The translations under genes and the position numbers were made by a program. Shown here in pieces: positions 15,021-23,723 of a stretch of DNA of 35,095 nucleotides (position 1 is the stretch's first letter; each line of letters opens with the position of its first letter). The stretch covers positions 1 to 35,095 of the forward strand of contig JAUXWZ010000162.1 in assembly GCA_030684835.1 (NCBI GenBank). The letters are read 5' to 3'. The notes under the pieces were generated by a model. It was not told where the DNA came from. It did no database searches and was given only the letters and a program-made list of their open reading frames with translations. The DNA is from Beijerinckiaceae bacterium (GTDB taxonomy: Bacteria; Pseudomonadota; Alphaproteobacteria; Rhizobiales; Beijerinckiaceae).

Positions 15021-17260
15021 GATGACGCCTTTGCAGCGGCGCCGATCACGGGACGCGCAGGTGTTGATTGCGGCTTGGACATTTCAAAGCGACGCGGGGC
15101 GCGGGCGCGCAAGGCATTTACCGTCACAAGGATCGACGATCCCGACATCGCCGCAGCGGCAATCAAAGGTGTGACAAAGCCAGCAACTGCGAGCGGAACG
15201 GCGATGGTGTTGTAAATGACCGCGAGCCACAAATTCTGGCGCATAAGCGCGCGCGCCTTTCGTGAAAGATCAAGCGCCGTAACAATCGGCTGAAGCCTTT
15301 CACCCAGAAACATGGCGTCCGCCTTGGCGCGCGCAATGTCTGCGGCGTCGATCGGCGATATGGACGCGTGGGCGCCTGCCAGCGCAGGCGCATCGTTCAG
15401 TCCGTCGCCGACCATCAGCACTCTGCGACCATTGCGCGTGAATTCTACAATGGCGGCGATCTTCTCATCAGGCTTCACGCCGCCGCGCCAGTCCGTGATG
15501 GCCAAGGCCGCGGCAACGGGCGCCACCGCCTCCGGCCTGTCGCCTGAAAGGATTGACACAGTAACGCCACGCGCGCGCAGTGCATCCACCACTGCGCGAG
15601 CATCAACACGCAACGCCTGCCGTATTTCAATCGCCGCGGTCCGCTCGCCCCAGCGGACGAAGATGAGCGACGAATCGGGAGCGATGTCCAGCGCATCAGT
15701 TGCCGCGCTGCAAAATGCAGCGCCGCCCAAACGAATTTCCATGCCGTCAATGGAAGCGATGACGCCCGAACCGGCGACTTCGCGCGCATTTTCGATCGGC
15801 GCAGCTGCATTGACGGCTCGAACCAAAATCGTGGCCAGCGGATGACGGCTCGACAACCCAAGACGGGCCGCAGCGTCAAGCATATCAGCAGGGATGTCCG
15901 CCGCATTTGCGATGCGCGGCTCAGGCATCGTCAACGTGCCGGTTTTGTCGAACACCACATGATCGATTTGGGCCAAACGTTCGATTGCGTCAGACGCATT
16001 GAGATAAACGCCCGCGCGAAACAAACTGCCCGCCGCCACCACTTGTACAGCAGGCACGGCCAACGCAAGTGCGCAGGGACACGTGATGATGAGCACCGAA
16101 ATCGCCGTCACGAGGGCGAAATGAACGGACGAGCCTGCGAGAAGCCACCCAATAATGGTGAGCAACGCGGCGAGATGCACCAATGGCGAATAAATTGCGG
16201 AGGCGCGATCGGCTAGCCGACGATAGCGAGACTTGGCTTCGCTTGCCTCGTCGACAAGGCGCTTGACCTCGTCGATGAGTGTCGCCTCGCCCGCTGACGT
16301 CACGCGCAACGTGATCGCACCCGAGCCGTTGAGCGAACCGGCCCATACTTTCGCGCCTTCACTGACAGGCCTGTGCAACGTCTCGCCCGTGATGACGCTT
16401 TCGTCGAGATCTGTGTCGCCCGATACAATGGTCGCGTCTGCCGGAATGCGATCACCCGGGCGCACGAGCACAAGATCACCTGCGTTCAGCGTTGCAACCG
16501 GCACGGTCCTGACAACGCCCGCAGCATCGATGCGCTGCGCGAAATCACCCTTTAGCGCAGCGATGTTTGCCGCCGCCGCCCGCATCTTGACGCGCATGAT
16601 CTGGTCGAGCGTGCGGCCCAGAAGCAGAAAAACAAGGAGCATAATCGCGGAGTCAAAATAGGCGTGCTCAGCCGAATGCATCGTCTCATAAAGCGACATG
16701 GCGATGGCGAGCAGAATGCCCAGCGAAATCGGCACATCCATGTTGAGACTACGCGTGCGCAGCGCTTTCAGCGCATTGCGGAAAAAGGGCTGCCCCGCAT
16801 AAGCAGCGGCAGGCATGACAAGCAGCGCAGAGAGCCAATGAAAGAAATCACGCGTCTCGGGCGTGAGGTCACTGACGGCGCCTGACCAGATCGACACCGA
16901 CAGAAGCATCACGTTCATCATGGAGAAGGACGCGACAGCCAGGCAGCGAATGAGCCATTTTGTTTGCTCGGCGTCTTCAGCCTCAACTCGATTCAGATCA
17001 AACGGATGAGCTTTGTAACCCAGAGCCGCAAGTCGCTGCACTATGGAATAGGCATCCGCCTCATCGGGGCGCCACGTTACGCTGAGCCTGCGATTCGTGA
17101 CGTTCAGACGCGCAGACACCACGCCGTTCGCAGCCCGCAAGCCTCCCTCGATATCGTCGATGCACGCGGCGCAATCCGCGCCCTCAAGCGCAAAGTCCAT
17201 CGTCGTCGCGCCATCGCTGGCCGGCCGCTCATAACACGCGAGATCAGCCTGATCAGCCAT
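15017..17260 (-). CDS. ccoI: CcoI/FixI copper-translocating P1B-type ATPase
   Basis: Inner-membrane copper exporter of 747 residues that supplies copper for cbb3 oxidase assembly. From the ATG at 17260: an N-terminal heavy-metal domain with GADCAAC (CAAC 30-33), then eight predicted helices. It has the TGET actuator loop, the intramembrane CPC motif (394-396), the phosphorylation motif DKTGT (438-442) and the hinge GDGLNDAPAL. The frame extends to a TTG at 17290, but the ATG, eight bases inside the ccoH end, fits better. The CxxC is CAAC rather than the usual CAACxxxIE context only in flanking residues (IDDIE is normal for FixI). It sits between ccoH and ccoS with overlaps at both ends. Regulation is expected from the FNR/FixK box upstream of ccoN. 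Confidence 0.95.
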   Translation of the reverse strand: MADQADLACYERPASDGATTMDFALEGADCAACIDDIEGGLRAANGVVSARLNVTNRRLSVTWRPDEADAYSIVQRLAALGYKAHPFDLNRVEAEDAEQTKWLIRCLAVASFSMMNVMLLSVSIWSGAVSDLTPETRDFFHWLSALLVMPAAAYAGQPFFRNALKALRTRSLNMDVPISLGILLAIAMSLYETMHSAEHAYFDSAIMLLVFLLLGRTLDQIMRVKMRAAAANIAALKGDFAQRIDAAGVVRTVPVATLNAGDLVLVRPGDRIPADATIVSGDTDLDESVITGETLHRPVSEGAKVWAGSLNGSGAITLRVTSAGEATLIDEVKRLVDEASEAKSRYRRLADRASAIYSPLVHLAALLTIIGWLLAGSSVHFALVTAISVLIITCPCALALAVPAVQVVAAGSLFRAGVYLNASDAIERLAQIDHVVFDKTGTLTMPEPRIANAADIPADMLDAAARLGLSSRHPLATILVRAVNAAAPIENAREVAGSGVIASIDGMEIRLGGAAFCSAATDALDIAPDSSLIFVRWGERTAAIEIRQALRVDARAVVDALRARGVTVSILSGDRPEAVAPVAAALAITDWRGGVKPDEKIAAIVEFTRNGRRVLMVGDGLNDAPALAGAHASISPIDAADIARAKADAMFLGERLQPIVTALDLSRKARALMRQNLWLAVIYNTIAVPLAVAGFVTPLIAAAAMSGSSILVTVNALRARAPRRFEMSKPQSTPARPVIGAAAKASS

Positions 17261-17771
17261 CACCAGCGACCTTGCTGTCGCTTGCAACAATTCGATCGCG
17301 CGACATGAATACGACAGCGCCGCCAGACCGCATTTCGATCACGATATCCCAGACGCCCGCAGGCAGTTCGAGCCCGGCGCGCCATGTGTTGGCGCCGACC
17401 GACGGCAGCGAAACGCTCCGGTCAAGACTTCCGCTGGATGGATGCTGGAAGCGCACCGTCACGTCGGTGTTAGCGGCCATGCCGCCATCCGACCGCAGGA
17501 TGGTAACCACGCTTCGACCGGGCGCCACGCGGCGAATATTTGCGTCAACTTTCCAGGCCCTATTGTCCTGCTCGCGCGCCGCCGCAAGCGACTTGTTGTG
17601 AGAAATGCCAGCGACATAAGCGTTCTTGTCGCCCAGCCCACTGAACGTCGACGACGCAAGTCGAAGCATCACCATGTTAACGGTGATGATGACTCCGAAG
17701 AACGCAAGAAGCATGAAGAGAACCATGCGGCCTGTCAGGGGACGTGCGGCTGTTTCCTTTTGCATGTTCAT
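17253..17771 (-). CDS. ccoH: CcoH/FixH cbb3 oxidase assembly protein
   Basis: A 172-residue protein with one N-terminal transmembrane helix (about residues 15-38, GRMVLFMLLAFFGVIITVNMVM) and a periplasmic domain. The motif GLGDKNAYVAGISHNKSLAAAREQD is the family hallmark near residues 45-69. The rest forms a beta-rich domain with PSVGANTWRAGLELPAGVWDI. CcoH interacts with the assembling cbb3 complex and is needed for its stability. Its ATG overlaps the ccoG stop (ATGA) and its end overlaps ccoI. Confidence 0.95.
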   Translation of the reverse strand: MNMQKETAARPLTGRMVLFMLLAFFGVIITVNMVMLRLASSTFSGLGDKNAYVAGISHNKSLAAAREQDNRAWKVDANIRRVAPGRSVVTILRSDGGMAANTDVTVRFQHPSSGSLDRSVSLPSVGANTWRAGLELPAGVWDIVIEMRSGGAVVFMSRDRIVASDSKVAGDG

Positions 17772-19243
17772 CTCTTTTCAGGGCCTATGAAATGGTCTTT
17801 TGCGCGTGCGGACTGGCCGGAGATAGTGTCCGTCGCGATGAACTCTATGTCCTCGCGAGCGTGACGGCTGTTGCGCGGCGCTGTCACGAGTACGCGCACT
17901 TCACGCGTTTGATCGGTGCCGATATCGACGAGATGGCCTTCTGCGCCTTGTTCCGCGCCCACAATTTCGAGAAGCGCGCCTTCGAGCCCCGTCACTTCGA
18001 CGCTGAATTTGCGCGGGTGCAATTCCTTGTTCAGGAGCCGGATTGTATAAGCGTTGCGGATCGACCCGTCGCTGAGCGTAACGAATACGGGATTGCGATC
18101 GTGTATCGCCGAGATTCCAATGAGGCTGCGGGTCGCCAACGCATAAATCATGATCGCGCCGACGATCGCGATGATTGCAGCGTAGAGGATCGTACGTGGA
18201 CGAAGGATTTGGTAGGTCGGCGGCGTCTGTCCGCAGGCCCGCGCTTTCACACGCTCATCCGTATCATAGGCGATGAGGCCGCTGGGACGGCCGATTTTGG
18301 CCATCACGTTGTCGCAGGCGTCGATGCAAAGGCCGCATTGGATACAGTCGATTTGCAACCCGTCGCGGATGTCGACGCCAGTGGGGCAAACATTGAAGCA
18401 TTGGCGGCAATCGATGCAATCTCCTGCGGGCTCACCTGCCAGCCGCGACGCCTCGGCCTTTTTGACGGATGCGCGCGGTTCGCCGCGATCATACCGATAG
18501 GTGACGTTGAGCGCATGTTCGTCAGTCAGGGCCGCCTGAATGCGCGGCCATGGACACATGTAAGTGCAAACTTGCTCGCGCATGTAGCCGGCGAAAAAAT
18601 ATGTCGTGAGCGTAAGGATGCCGATCCAGATATAGGCGATGGCGGGCGCGTTGAAGGTCGCCAGATCGGCGACGAGCTTTGGCGCATCGCTGAAATAAAG
18701 AACCCACGCGCCGCCCGTCCACCACGCGACCATGAGCCAAAGGAAATGCTTCAATAGAAAACTGCGCGCGCGACGCAACGTCCAGGGGCCGCTCTCAAGT
18801 TGCATGCGCTCGCGACGGTCGCCCTGGGTCAGCCGCTCAATTAGCAGAAAAAGATCCGTCCAGATCGTTTGCGGGCAGAGATAGCCACACCAAACGCGAC
18901 CGGCCACAGCATTCATCAGAAACAGCGTCATCGACGCGATGATGAGGAGTCCGGTCAGATAGTAAAATTCCTGCGGCCAGATCTCGATGAAGAAGAAGTA
19001 GAAGCGGCGGTGCTCCATATCGATGAGGACCGCCTGCGATGGCGCGTGCGGGCCCCTGTCCCAGCGCACGAACGGCAGCAGGTAGTAGACGCCGAGCGTT
19101 GCGCACAGGATTGCCCATCGCAAGCGACGAAACGTCCCCTGCACGCTCTGCGGATATACTTTCTGTCGCTCCGCATAGAGTGGGGATTCCACTCCTTTTG
19201 CGCTCAGAGCCGCCTCTCGCGACTGCTCCTGTTTGACGCTCAT
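17768..19243 (-). CDS. ccoG: CcoG/FixG membrane iron-sulfur protein (RdxA type)
   Basis: A 491-residue inner-membrane protein. After a short cytoplasmic start (VYPQSVQGTFRRLRW is typical) come about five helices with the conserved VWCGYLCPQTIW and VCTYMCPWPRIQ cysteine motifs. A cytoplasmic double 4Fe-4S ferredoxin domain follows, CIDCRQCFNVCPTG and CIQCGLCIDACD. After one more helix a periplasmic immunoglobulin-like C-terminal domain ends the protein. CcoG reduces Cu(II) or otherwise handles copper for cbb3 assembly. The gene follows ccoP by 75 bases and overlaps ccoH. ATG at 19243 has a GGAG upstream. Confidence 0.96.
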   Translation of the reverse strand: MSVKQEQSREAALSAKGVESPLYAERQKVYPQSVQGTFRRLRWAILCATLGVYYLLPFVRWDRGPHAPSQAVLIDMEHRRFYFFFIEIWPQEFYYLTGLLIIASMTLFLMNAVAGRVWCGYLCPQTIWTDLFLLIERLTQGDRRERMQLESGPWTLRRARSFLLKHFLWLMVAWWTGGAWVLYFSDAPKLVADLATFNAPAIAYIWIGILTLTTYFFAGYMREQVCTYMCPWPRIQAALTDEHALNVTYRYDRGEPRASVKKAEASRLAGEPAGDCIDCRQCFNVCPTGVDIRDGLQIDCIQCGLCIDACDNVMAKIGRPSGLIAYDTDERVKARACGQTPPTYQILRPRTILYAAIIAIVGAIMIYALATRSLIGISAIHDRNPVFVTLSDGSIRNAYTIRLLNKELHPRKFSVEVTGLEGALLEIVGAEQGAEGHLVDIGTDQTREVRVLVTAPRNSRHAREDIEFIATDTISGQSARAKDHFIGPEKR

Positions 19244-19260
19244 TGCTGGTGCTCCGACAT

Positions 19261-19279
19261 GCGCCGTTCAAGGCGGCGC
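19261..19279. repeat. Small hairpin between ccoP and ccoG
   Basis: GCGCCG-TTCAAGG-CGGCGC (6-bp perfect stem) lies in the 75-base gap between ccoNOQP and ccoGHIS and has no T tract. It may set relative mRNA stability of the two halves of the operon. The same gap reads TATATAAG on the minus strand (about 19297-19304), a possible -10 for a secondary ccoG promoter. Confidence 0.4.
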
Positions 19280-19318
19280 ATGTCCGTTATGTGCTTATAT
19301 ATCGTTGGGCGCCTTGAT

Positions 19319-20200
19319 CTACTTTCCACCGCCAAGGCCATGGACGTAAATTGCGAGCGCCTTGATGGTCGTGTCATCGAGGCGGCCGGTCCATGCTGGC
19401 ATGATAGAGCCTCGTCCGCGATTGACGCCGTCTGCGATTGACGCCTTGTCGGAACCGAAGAGCCAGATTTTATCCGTGAGATTTGGCGCGCCCAGTTCGA
19501 TGTTACCCTTGCCTGTATCGCCGTGGCATGAAGAGCATTGCTCGCTGAACAACTTTTCGCCAAGCGCCGCGTCATAACCCTTCTCAGTCGGCAGACCCGC
19601 CATGGCGCGGACATGATCAGAAACCTGGCTTATTTCGGCAGGCTTCAACATGCCGGTCTGACCGAAAGCCGGCATGGGGGCGCCTACGCGCGTTTGTTCA
19701 TGGCCCGAGCGGACGCCGTAGGCAATCGTTTGACGAATGTCTTCGACCGTAGCGCCCCAAAGCCAGTCGTCGTCATTCAGATTTGGAAAGCTTGGCGAAC
19801 CGCCGCCACCTGACCCGTGGCACGGCGCACAATTGTCTCCGAACGCCGCACGCCCCTGCGCAATAGCAAAGCCCCGCAATTTTTCGTCTTTTGCGATGTC
19901 AGTGAACGACGCAGCGTCAAGTGCAGACAGCATTGGCGCGCGCTGCACCTGGAGTGACTGGAGGTCAGCCGTCACCGCGCCGCGCGACGTCCACCCGAGG
20001 ACGCCCGGTGTATGGGAGGCGAGAAGCGGCCACGACGGGTAGACGATAAAGTAGCCGAACGACCATACGATGGTTGCGTACAAGATGTAGAGCCACCATT
20101 TTGGTAATGGCGTGTTGAGTTCTCGAATCCCATCCCATTCATGGCCGGTAGTTGCAGTGCCCGTATGGGCGTCGACTTCCTGATGTTGAGGCGTTGACAT
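19319..20200 (-). CDS. ccoP: cbb3 oxidase subunit III, di-haem cytochrome c CcoP
   Basis: Membrane-anchored di-haem cytochrome c of 293 residues that passes electrons from bc1 or cytochrome c to CcoO/CcoN. There is one transmembrane helix (about residues 35-55, PKWWLYILYATIVWSFGYFI) followed by VYPSWPLL. Two periplasmic haem c domains follow with CAPCH (124-128) and CSSCH (222-226), and distal Met ligands in APMPAFG and SIMPAW. The ATG at 20200 lies five bases after the ccoQ stop and has a GAGAG ribosome binding site. A TTG three codons earlier is less likely. HEWDGIRELNTPLPKWW near the N-terminus is the standard CcoP opening. Confidence 0.97.
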   Translation of the reverse strand: MSTPQHQEVDAHTGTATTGHEWDGIRELNTPLPKWWLYILYATIVWSFGYFIVYPSWPLLASHTPGVLGWTSRGAVTADLQSLQVQRAPMLSALDAASFTDIAKDEKLRGFAIAQGRAAFGDNCAPCHGSGGGGSPSFPNLNDDDWLWGATVEDIRQTIAYGVRSGHEQTRVGAPMPAFGQTGMLKPAEISQVSDHVRAMAGLPTEKGYDAALGEKLFSEQCSSCHGDTGKGNIELGAPNLTDKIWLFGSDKASIADGVNRGRGSIMPAWTGRLDDTTIKALAIYVHGLGGGK

Positions 20201-20205
20201 GGCTC

Positions 20206-20355
20206 TCAATCCTCATTGAGGGGCAGGCTTGCGGCTTCGTCGAAACGTTTTTGGTTCGACGGCCACAGGGCATAAGCGACGATGGCCAGGAAGGTGAACA
20301 TCAGAGCGAGGAGGCTCAGGACCTTGGCTTCGAAAAAGAAGTTCTGAAGTGTCAT
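20206..20355 (-). CDS. ccoQ: cbb3 oxidase subunit CcoQ (FixQ)
   Basis: A 49-residue single-helix subunit, MTLQNFFFEAKVLSLL..., with the hydrophobic segment at about residues 10-30 and the tail WPSNQKRFDEAASLPLNED, the typical FixQ ending. It stabilises the CcoP-CcoNO interaction. The gene is ten bases after ccoO. The long open frame running upstream to 20520 on the same strand is only a shadow of ccoO, and Met at 20355 is the true start. Confidence 0.95.
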   Translation of the reverse strand: MTLQNFFFEAKVLSLLALMFTFLAIVAYALWPSNQKRFDEAASLPLNED

Positions 20356-20365
20356 TGCATTTCCC

Positions 20366-21100
20366 TCAGCGCAGATTTGCTTTGCCGTCGTAGACTTTGA
20401 AATCCACGAGCGTACCCAGCATCTGCAGATAGGCGATGAGCGCGTCAGCTTCATTGACCGCGCCTGTTCCGCCACTAAACTTGCGCACCTGCGCCTTCGG
20501 ATAACGCTTGGTGAGGGCATCCGCGTTAGGACTGTCAGTCGTCGCCTGAGTAACGAGATCCTTCTCGGCGTTTTCGATCATCTCAGGCGTGTAAGGAACG
20601 CCCTGGAACGCCTGAACCTTCATGCTTGACGCGACTTCGCGCGTGTCCAGTTCGGTTTTCGCCAACCACGGATAGGCTGGCATGATCGAGCCGGGCACCA
20701 TCTGGCGAGGGTTATCGAGATGCTGCCTGTGCCAGTCGTCGGAGTATTTGGCGCCGACGCGAGCAAGATCAGGGCCGTTGCGCTTGGAGCCCCACTGGAA
20801 CGGCCGATCGTACATGCTCTCGGCCGCCAGTGAGTAGTGACCGTAACGCTCGACCTCATCGCGAAGGCTGCGGATCATCTGCGAATGGCAGTTGTAGCAG
20901 CCTTCACGCACGTAGATGTCGCGTCCGGCGAGCTCGAGCGGGGAGTAGGGACGCATTCCCTCCACCTTTTCGATTGTGCTCTTCAGATAGTAGAGCGGCA
21001 AAATCTCTACGAGACCGCCGATGGAGATCACGATGAGGACGCCGATCACAAGAATGATCGAGTTCTTTTCGAAGATCTGGTGCTTGTTCCAGAGTGACAT
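20366..21100 (-). CDS. ccoO: cbb3 oxidase subunit II, mono-haem cytochrome c CcoO
   Basis: A 244-residue mono-haem cytochrome c subunit with an N-terminal anchor helix (residues 12-38). It has one haem site, EGCYNCHSQMIR (CYNCH 68-72), and a distal Met in PGSIMPAYPWL. RPFQWGSKRNGPDLARVG is a family signature. The start MSLWNKHQ at 21100 has GGAGA eight to nine bases upstream; a TTG at 21112 is in frame but unlikely. It lies 15 bases after ccoN and carries electrons from CcoP to the haem b of CcoN. Confidence 0.97.
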   Translation of the reverse strand: MSLWNKHQIFEKNSIILVIGVLIVISIGGLVEILPLYYLKSTIEKVEGMRPYSPLELAGRDIYVREGCYNCHSQMIRSLRDEVERYGHYSLAAESMYDRPFQWGSKRNGPDLARVGAKYSDDWHRQHLDNPRQMVPGSIMPAYPWLAKTELDTREVASSMKVQAFQGVPYTPEMIENAEKDLVTQATTDSPNADALTKRYPKAQVRKFSGGTGAVNEADALIAYLQMLGTLVDFKVYDGKANLR

Positions 21101-21115
21101 GCGAGTCTCCAATCT

Positions 21116-22792
21116 TCACTCGGCCGCAGCCAGCGCGCCGCCAACAGCCGTCCGCTCTTCTGCGGCAGGCATGACGATGGTGCGATAGATGTTCCAGCAC
21201 ATGATGAGCGCACCCGCGAGGAAGAGAGCGCCGCCGAGTGCGCGAATTACATAGAAGGGATGCATGGCTTCAACGGTCTCGATGAACGAGTATTCGAGAA
21301 AGCCAAGCGTATTATAGGCGCGCCACATCAGGCCTTGCAGAATGCCCGCCACCCACATTGAGGTGATGTAAAGCACGATGCCAATCGTCGAGACCCAGAA
21401 GTGCCAGTTAACGAGACGCAGCGAGTAAAGTTGCGGTCTGTTCCAGAGCCACGGAACGAGGCAGTAGATGGCCCCGAACGACACGTAACCGACCCAGCCA
21501 AGCGCGCCTGAATGCACGTGGCCAATTGTCCAGTCGGTATAGTGTGACAGCGAGTTCACGACCTTGATGGACATGAGCGGACCTTCGAAGGTCGACATGC
21601 CGTAGAACGCGATCGAGACGACGAGCATGCGCAACACAGGATCTGTGCGCAGCTTGTCCCACGCGCCAGACAGCGTCATCAGGCCGTTAATCATTCCGCC
21701 CCATGAGGGCATCCACAGCATGATCGAGAAGGTCATGCCAAGCGTCTGCGTCCAGTCAGGCAGAGCCGTGTAGTGCAGATGATGCGGGCCTGCCCACATG
21801 TAGAGGAAGATCAGCGCCCAAAAATGGATGATCGACAGGCGATAAGAATACACCGGCCGCTCTGCGCGCTTGGGCACAAAGTAATACATGATGGCGAGGA
21901 AGCCGGCCGTGAGGAAGAAGCCCACAGCATTGTGGCCGTACCACCATTGCATCATCGCGTCCTGAACGCCCGCCCATACGATGTAGGACTTTGGCGAATA
22001 GAGCGAGACTGGGATCGCGGCATTGTTGCCAATGTGAAGCACGGCAATCGTCACGATGAATGCGATGTAGAACCAGTTCGCAACGTAGATGTGTGGTTCC
22101 TTGCGCCTCGTCAGTGTGATGAGGAACACGAGAAAGAAAGTCACCCACACGACTGTCAGGAACAGGTCCGCGTACCATTCCGGCTCGGCGTATTCCTTGC
22201 CTTGCGTGATGCCGAGCAGATAGCCCGTGCCAGCGATCACGATGAAGAAGTTATAGCCAAGGATAACGAACCAGGGAGCAAGCTCGCCCGCAAGCCTTAC
22301 GCGACAGGTGCGTTGCACCACGTAGAAGGCTGTGCCCAGCAACACGTTGCCGCCAAAGGCAAAAATGACCGCCGAAGTGTGCAGCGGGCGCAATCGCCCG
22401 AAGCTGATCCACGGCAGATCGAAATTAACGGCGGGAAATGCAAGCTGAAGCGCGATGATCAGCCCGACAAGGAAGCCCGCAATGCCCCAGAATAACGAAA
22501 TCAGCGTCGCGAACTTGATAGGACCGTAATTGTAGTTCGGCTTGCCGTCGATTTCAGCAGGCGGCGCTTCCGCGGGCCGGTAATAATATCGGTTTACGAC
22601 CGCAACCACCGTCGCAGCGCTAGCGGCTGCAAACAGAATGGCATGAAAGGCGAAAGGCGCAGAATAAGTCTTCGCCGCGATCAAAATAGAAAGAAAAAAC
22701 AATGCCACGCCCGCGATGATGAGTGTCATCTCGCCTGCGGACATGCGTTTTAACGGGTTCATGGGCCCCGCGACCCCAGCTGTATGCGCCAC
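21116..22792 (-). CDS. ccoN: cbb3-type cytochrome c oxidase catalytic subunit I CcoN
   Basis: High-affinity terminal oxidase subunit of 558 residues, reducing O2 at a haem b3-CuB centre and pumping protons under microaerobic conditions. It has 12-14 hydrophobic helices. Conserved histidine motifs are [13 protein letters not shown] (low-spin haem), [19 protein letters not shown] (CuB His with the cross-linked Tyr region), [19 protein letters not shown] (two CuB His) and [15 protein letters not shown] (haem b3 and b ligands). The start is GTG at 22792, with GGGAG seven bases upstream; an ATG ten codons later is the alternative. An FNR/FixK box lies about 90 bases upstream. First gene of the ccoNOQPGHIS operon. 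Confidence 0.97.
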   Translation of the reverse strand: MAHTAGVAGPMNPLKRMSAGEMTLIIAGVALFFLSILIAAKTYSAPFAFHAILFAAASAATVVAVVNRYYYRPAEAPPAEIDGKPNYNYGPIKFATLISLFWGIAGFLVGLIIALQLAFPAVNFDLPWISFGRLRPLHTSAVIFAFGGNVLLGTAFYVVQRTCRVRLAGELAPWFVILGYNFFIVIAGTGYLLGITQGKEYAEPEWYADLFLTVVWVTFFLVFLITLTRRKEPHIYVANWFYIAFIVTIAVLHIGNNAAIPVSLYSPKSYIVWAGVQDAMMQWWYGHNAVGFFLTAGFLAIMYYFVPKRAERPVYSYRLSIIHFWALIFLYMWAGPHHLHYTALPDWTQTLGMTFSIMLWMPSWGGMINGLMTLSGAWDKLRTDPVLRMLVVSIAFYGMSTFEGPLMSIKVVNSLSHYTDWTIGHVHSGALGWVGYVSFGAIYCLVPWLWNRPQLYSLRLVNWHFWVSTIGIVLYITSMWVAGILQGLMWRAYNTLGFLEYSFIETVEAMHPFYVIRALGGALFLAGALIMCWNIYRTIVMPAAEERTAVGGALAAAE

Positions 22793-22880
22793 GATGGTGC
22801 TCCCGACCGGGGCGGCGACTCAAGCTGAAGTCACGACCACCCCTATTTGCGACCTTGAGGCGCAAAGTCGGGCGGCGGCA

Positions 22881-22894
22881 TTGACTCATATCAA
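22881..22894 (-). promoter_or_regulatory. FNR/FixK-type anaerobox upstream of ccoN
   Basis: TTGAC-TCAT-ATCAA fits the FNR/FixK consensus TTGAT-N4-ATCAA with one mismatch. Its centre is about 95 bases upstream of the ccoN start, leaving room for a transcription start about 40 bases downstream of the box and a leader of about 50 bases. Oxygen-dependent activation of cbb3 operons by FixK or FnrL at such sites is well established. The regulator gene is not in the window. Confidence 0.85.
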
Positions 22895-22998
22895 CCTTCG
22901 CATGCGCAACATCGTCGCTGCACCGCAAAAACTGCCTCATCTCATAGTCTTATGGAATGTGTATTCGCCTAAAGTCTCGGCTCCGCCTTACCGCTCTG

Positions 22999-23286
22999 TC
23001 ACTTGGTGGGCGAGACTTGCTGCGGTGGGGCCTCTCCTGGCTTGATCACCGGCGTCCTGGCGCTATCAGGAGGCGGTGCGATCAGCATGCTGTCATCGGT
23101 CGCAGGCGGTTTGATCACGCTGTCGGTGCGGTCAAGCCGCTCTGTCAGATTTTCACCTGAACGCGCCTCGCTGTCCGGGACGATTTGTGACGGTTGCTCT
23201 GTTGCCAAAGCGGCGCCCGGACCCAAAAGGCATATAGCCAATAGACTTTGTCGGAAGATGCGCATGTGAGCAGAACGCCTCTGCAT
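22999..23286 (-). CDS. Small exported hypothetical protein
   Basis: About 95 residues with a signal peptide (RIFRQSLLAICLLGPGAALA, cleaved before TEQP). The mature part is hydrophilic and Pro-rich with no Cys. LTERLDRTDSVIKPPATDD followed by PPPDSARTPVIKPGEAPP resembles a small periplasmic family of Hyphomicrobiales with pattern 'RLDRSxGVIxPPxxxDxxM', of unknown function. The ATG at 23286 is preceded by GGAACAGG; the ATG at 23265 would also give a signal peptide. It is transcribed divergently from the sulfite reductase operon and lies 206 bases upstream of ccoN on the same strand, with the anaerobox between them. Confidence 0.6.
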   Translation of the reverse strand: MQRRSAHMRIFRQSLLAICLLGPGAALATEQPSQIVPDSEARSGENLTERLDRTDSVIKPPATDDSMLIAPPPDSARTPVIKPGEAPPQQVSPTK

Positions 23287-23292
23287 GCGACC

Positions 23293-23353
23293 TGTTCCGA
23301 ACATATATTACAATAAATACATGTATATTAAAATAATACTCGAATTTAATTCG
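23293..23353. promoter_or_regulatory. AT-rich divergent regulatory region with three palindromes
   Basis: Between the small exported protein gene and the sulfite reductase operon lie three perfect dyads. They are TGTTC-C-GAACA (23293-23303), ATACATGTAT (23317-23326) and CGAATT-T-AATTCG (23341-23353). The stretch is far more AT-rich than its surroundings, as expected of a promoter. The third dyad is about 50 bases before the DUF2849 ATG and is a reasonable operator position. The binding proteins are unknown. Confidence 0.5.
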
Positions 23354-23401
23354 CTAAATGTGTAGAGTTCCCTCGAAATCAATCGTCGCGGAGCGGACCA
23401 C

Positions 23402-23695
23402 ATGAGCTACGCTATTTCCGCCAATCGCCTGTCCGACGGCGCCGTCGTCTTTCTAGGGCAAAACGGGTGGGTTGAATCGCTGGCAAGCGCCGAGATTTTT
23501 GCGCAGCGGGAGGCAGCCGAAGCAGCGCTGGGTGAACGAGCCCATGCGGACGCAAGGCGCAACCTCATCATAGAGCCGCTGATTTTCGACATTCGCGCGC
23601 GAGATGGTGTGATCGAAGCTTCACACATCCGCGAAGCAATCCGCGCCAAGGGGCCAACCATTCGGCCCGACCTTGGCAAACAGGCGGTCCGGTAG
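23402..23695 (+). CDS. DUF2849 family protein
   Basis: A 97-residue cytoplasmic protein. It matches the DUF2849 pattern: SAIRLSDGxVVFLGxxGWVE-like start (here ANRLSDGAVVFLGQNGWVESLA), then an Ala-rich helix, and the conserved VIEPLIFDIRARDGVIEASHIREAIRAKGPTIRPDLGKQ (visible as IEPLIFDI and IREAIRAKGPT). The family has no known biochemical role but is nearly always next to cysI-type reductases in alphaproteobacteria, where it may help siroheme or electron supply. GGAG lies about 10 bases upstream of the ATG. First gene of the operon; the reductase starts 28 bases after its stop. Confidence 0.85.
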   Translation: MSYAISANRLSDGAVVFLGQNGWVESLASAEIFAQREAAEAALGERAHADARRNLIIEPLIFDIRARDGVIEASHIREAIRAKGPTIRPDLGKQAVR

Positions 23696-23723
23696 GACAT
23701 GCGATCGATCATCGGAGTCGAAC

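Noticed and set aside
17744-18757. 337-codon plus-strand frame
   Set aside because: Antisense to ccoG, whose ferredoxin and membrane motifs are unambiguous; no ribosome binding site or recognisable domain.
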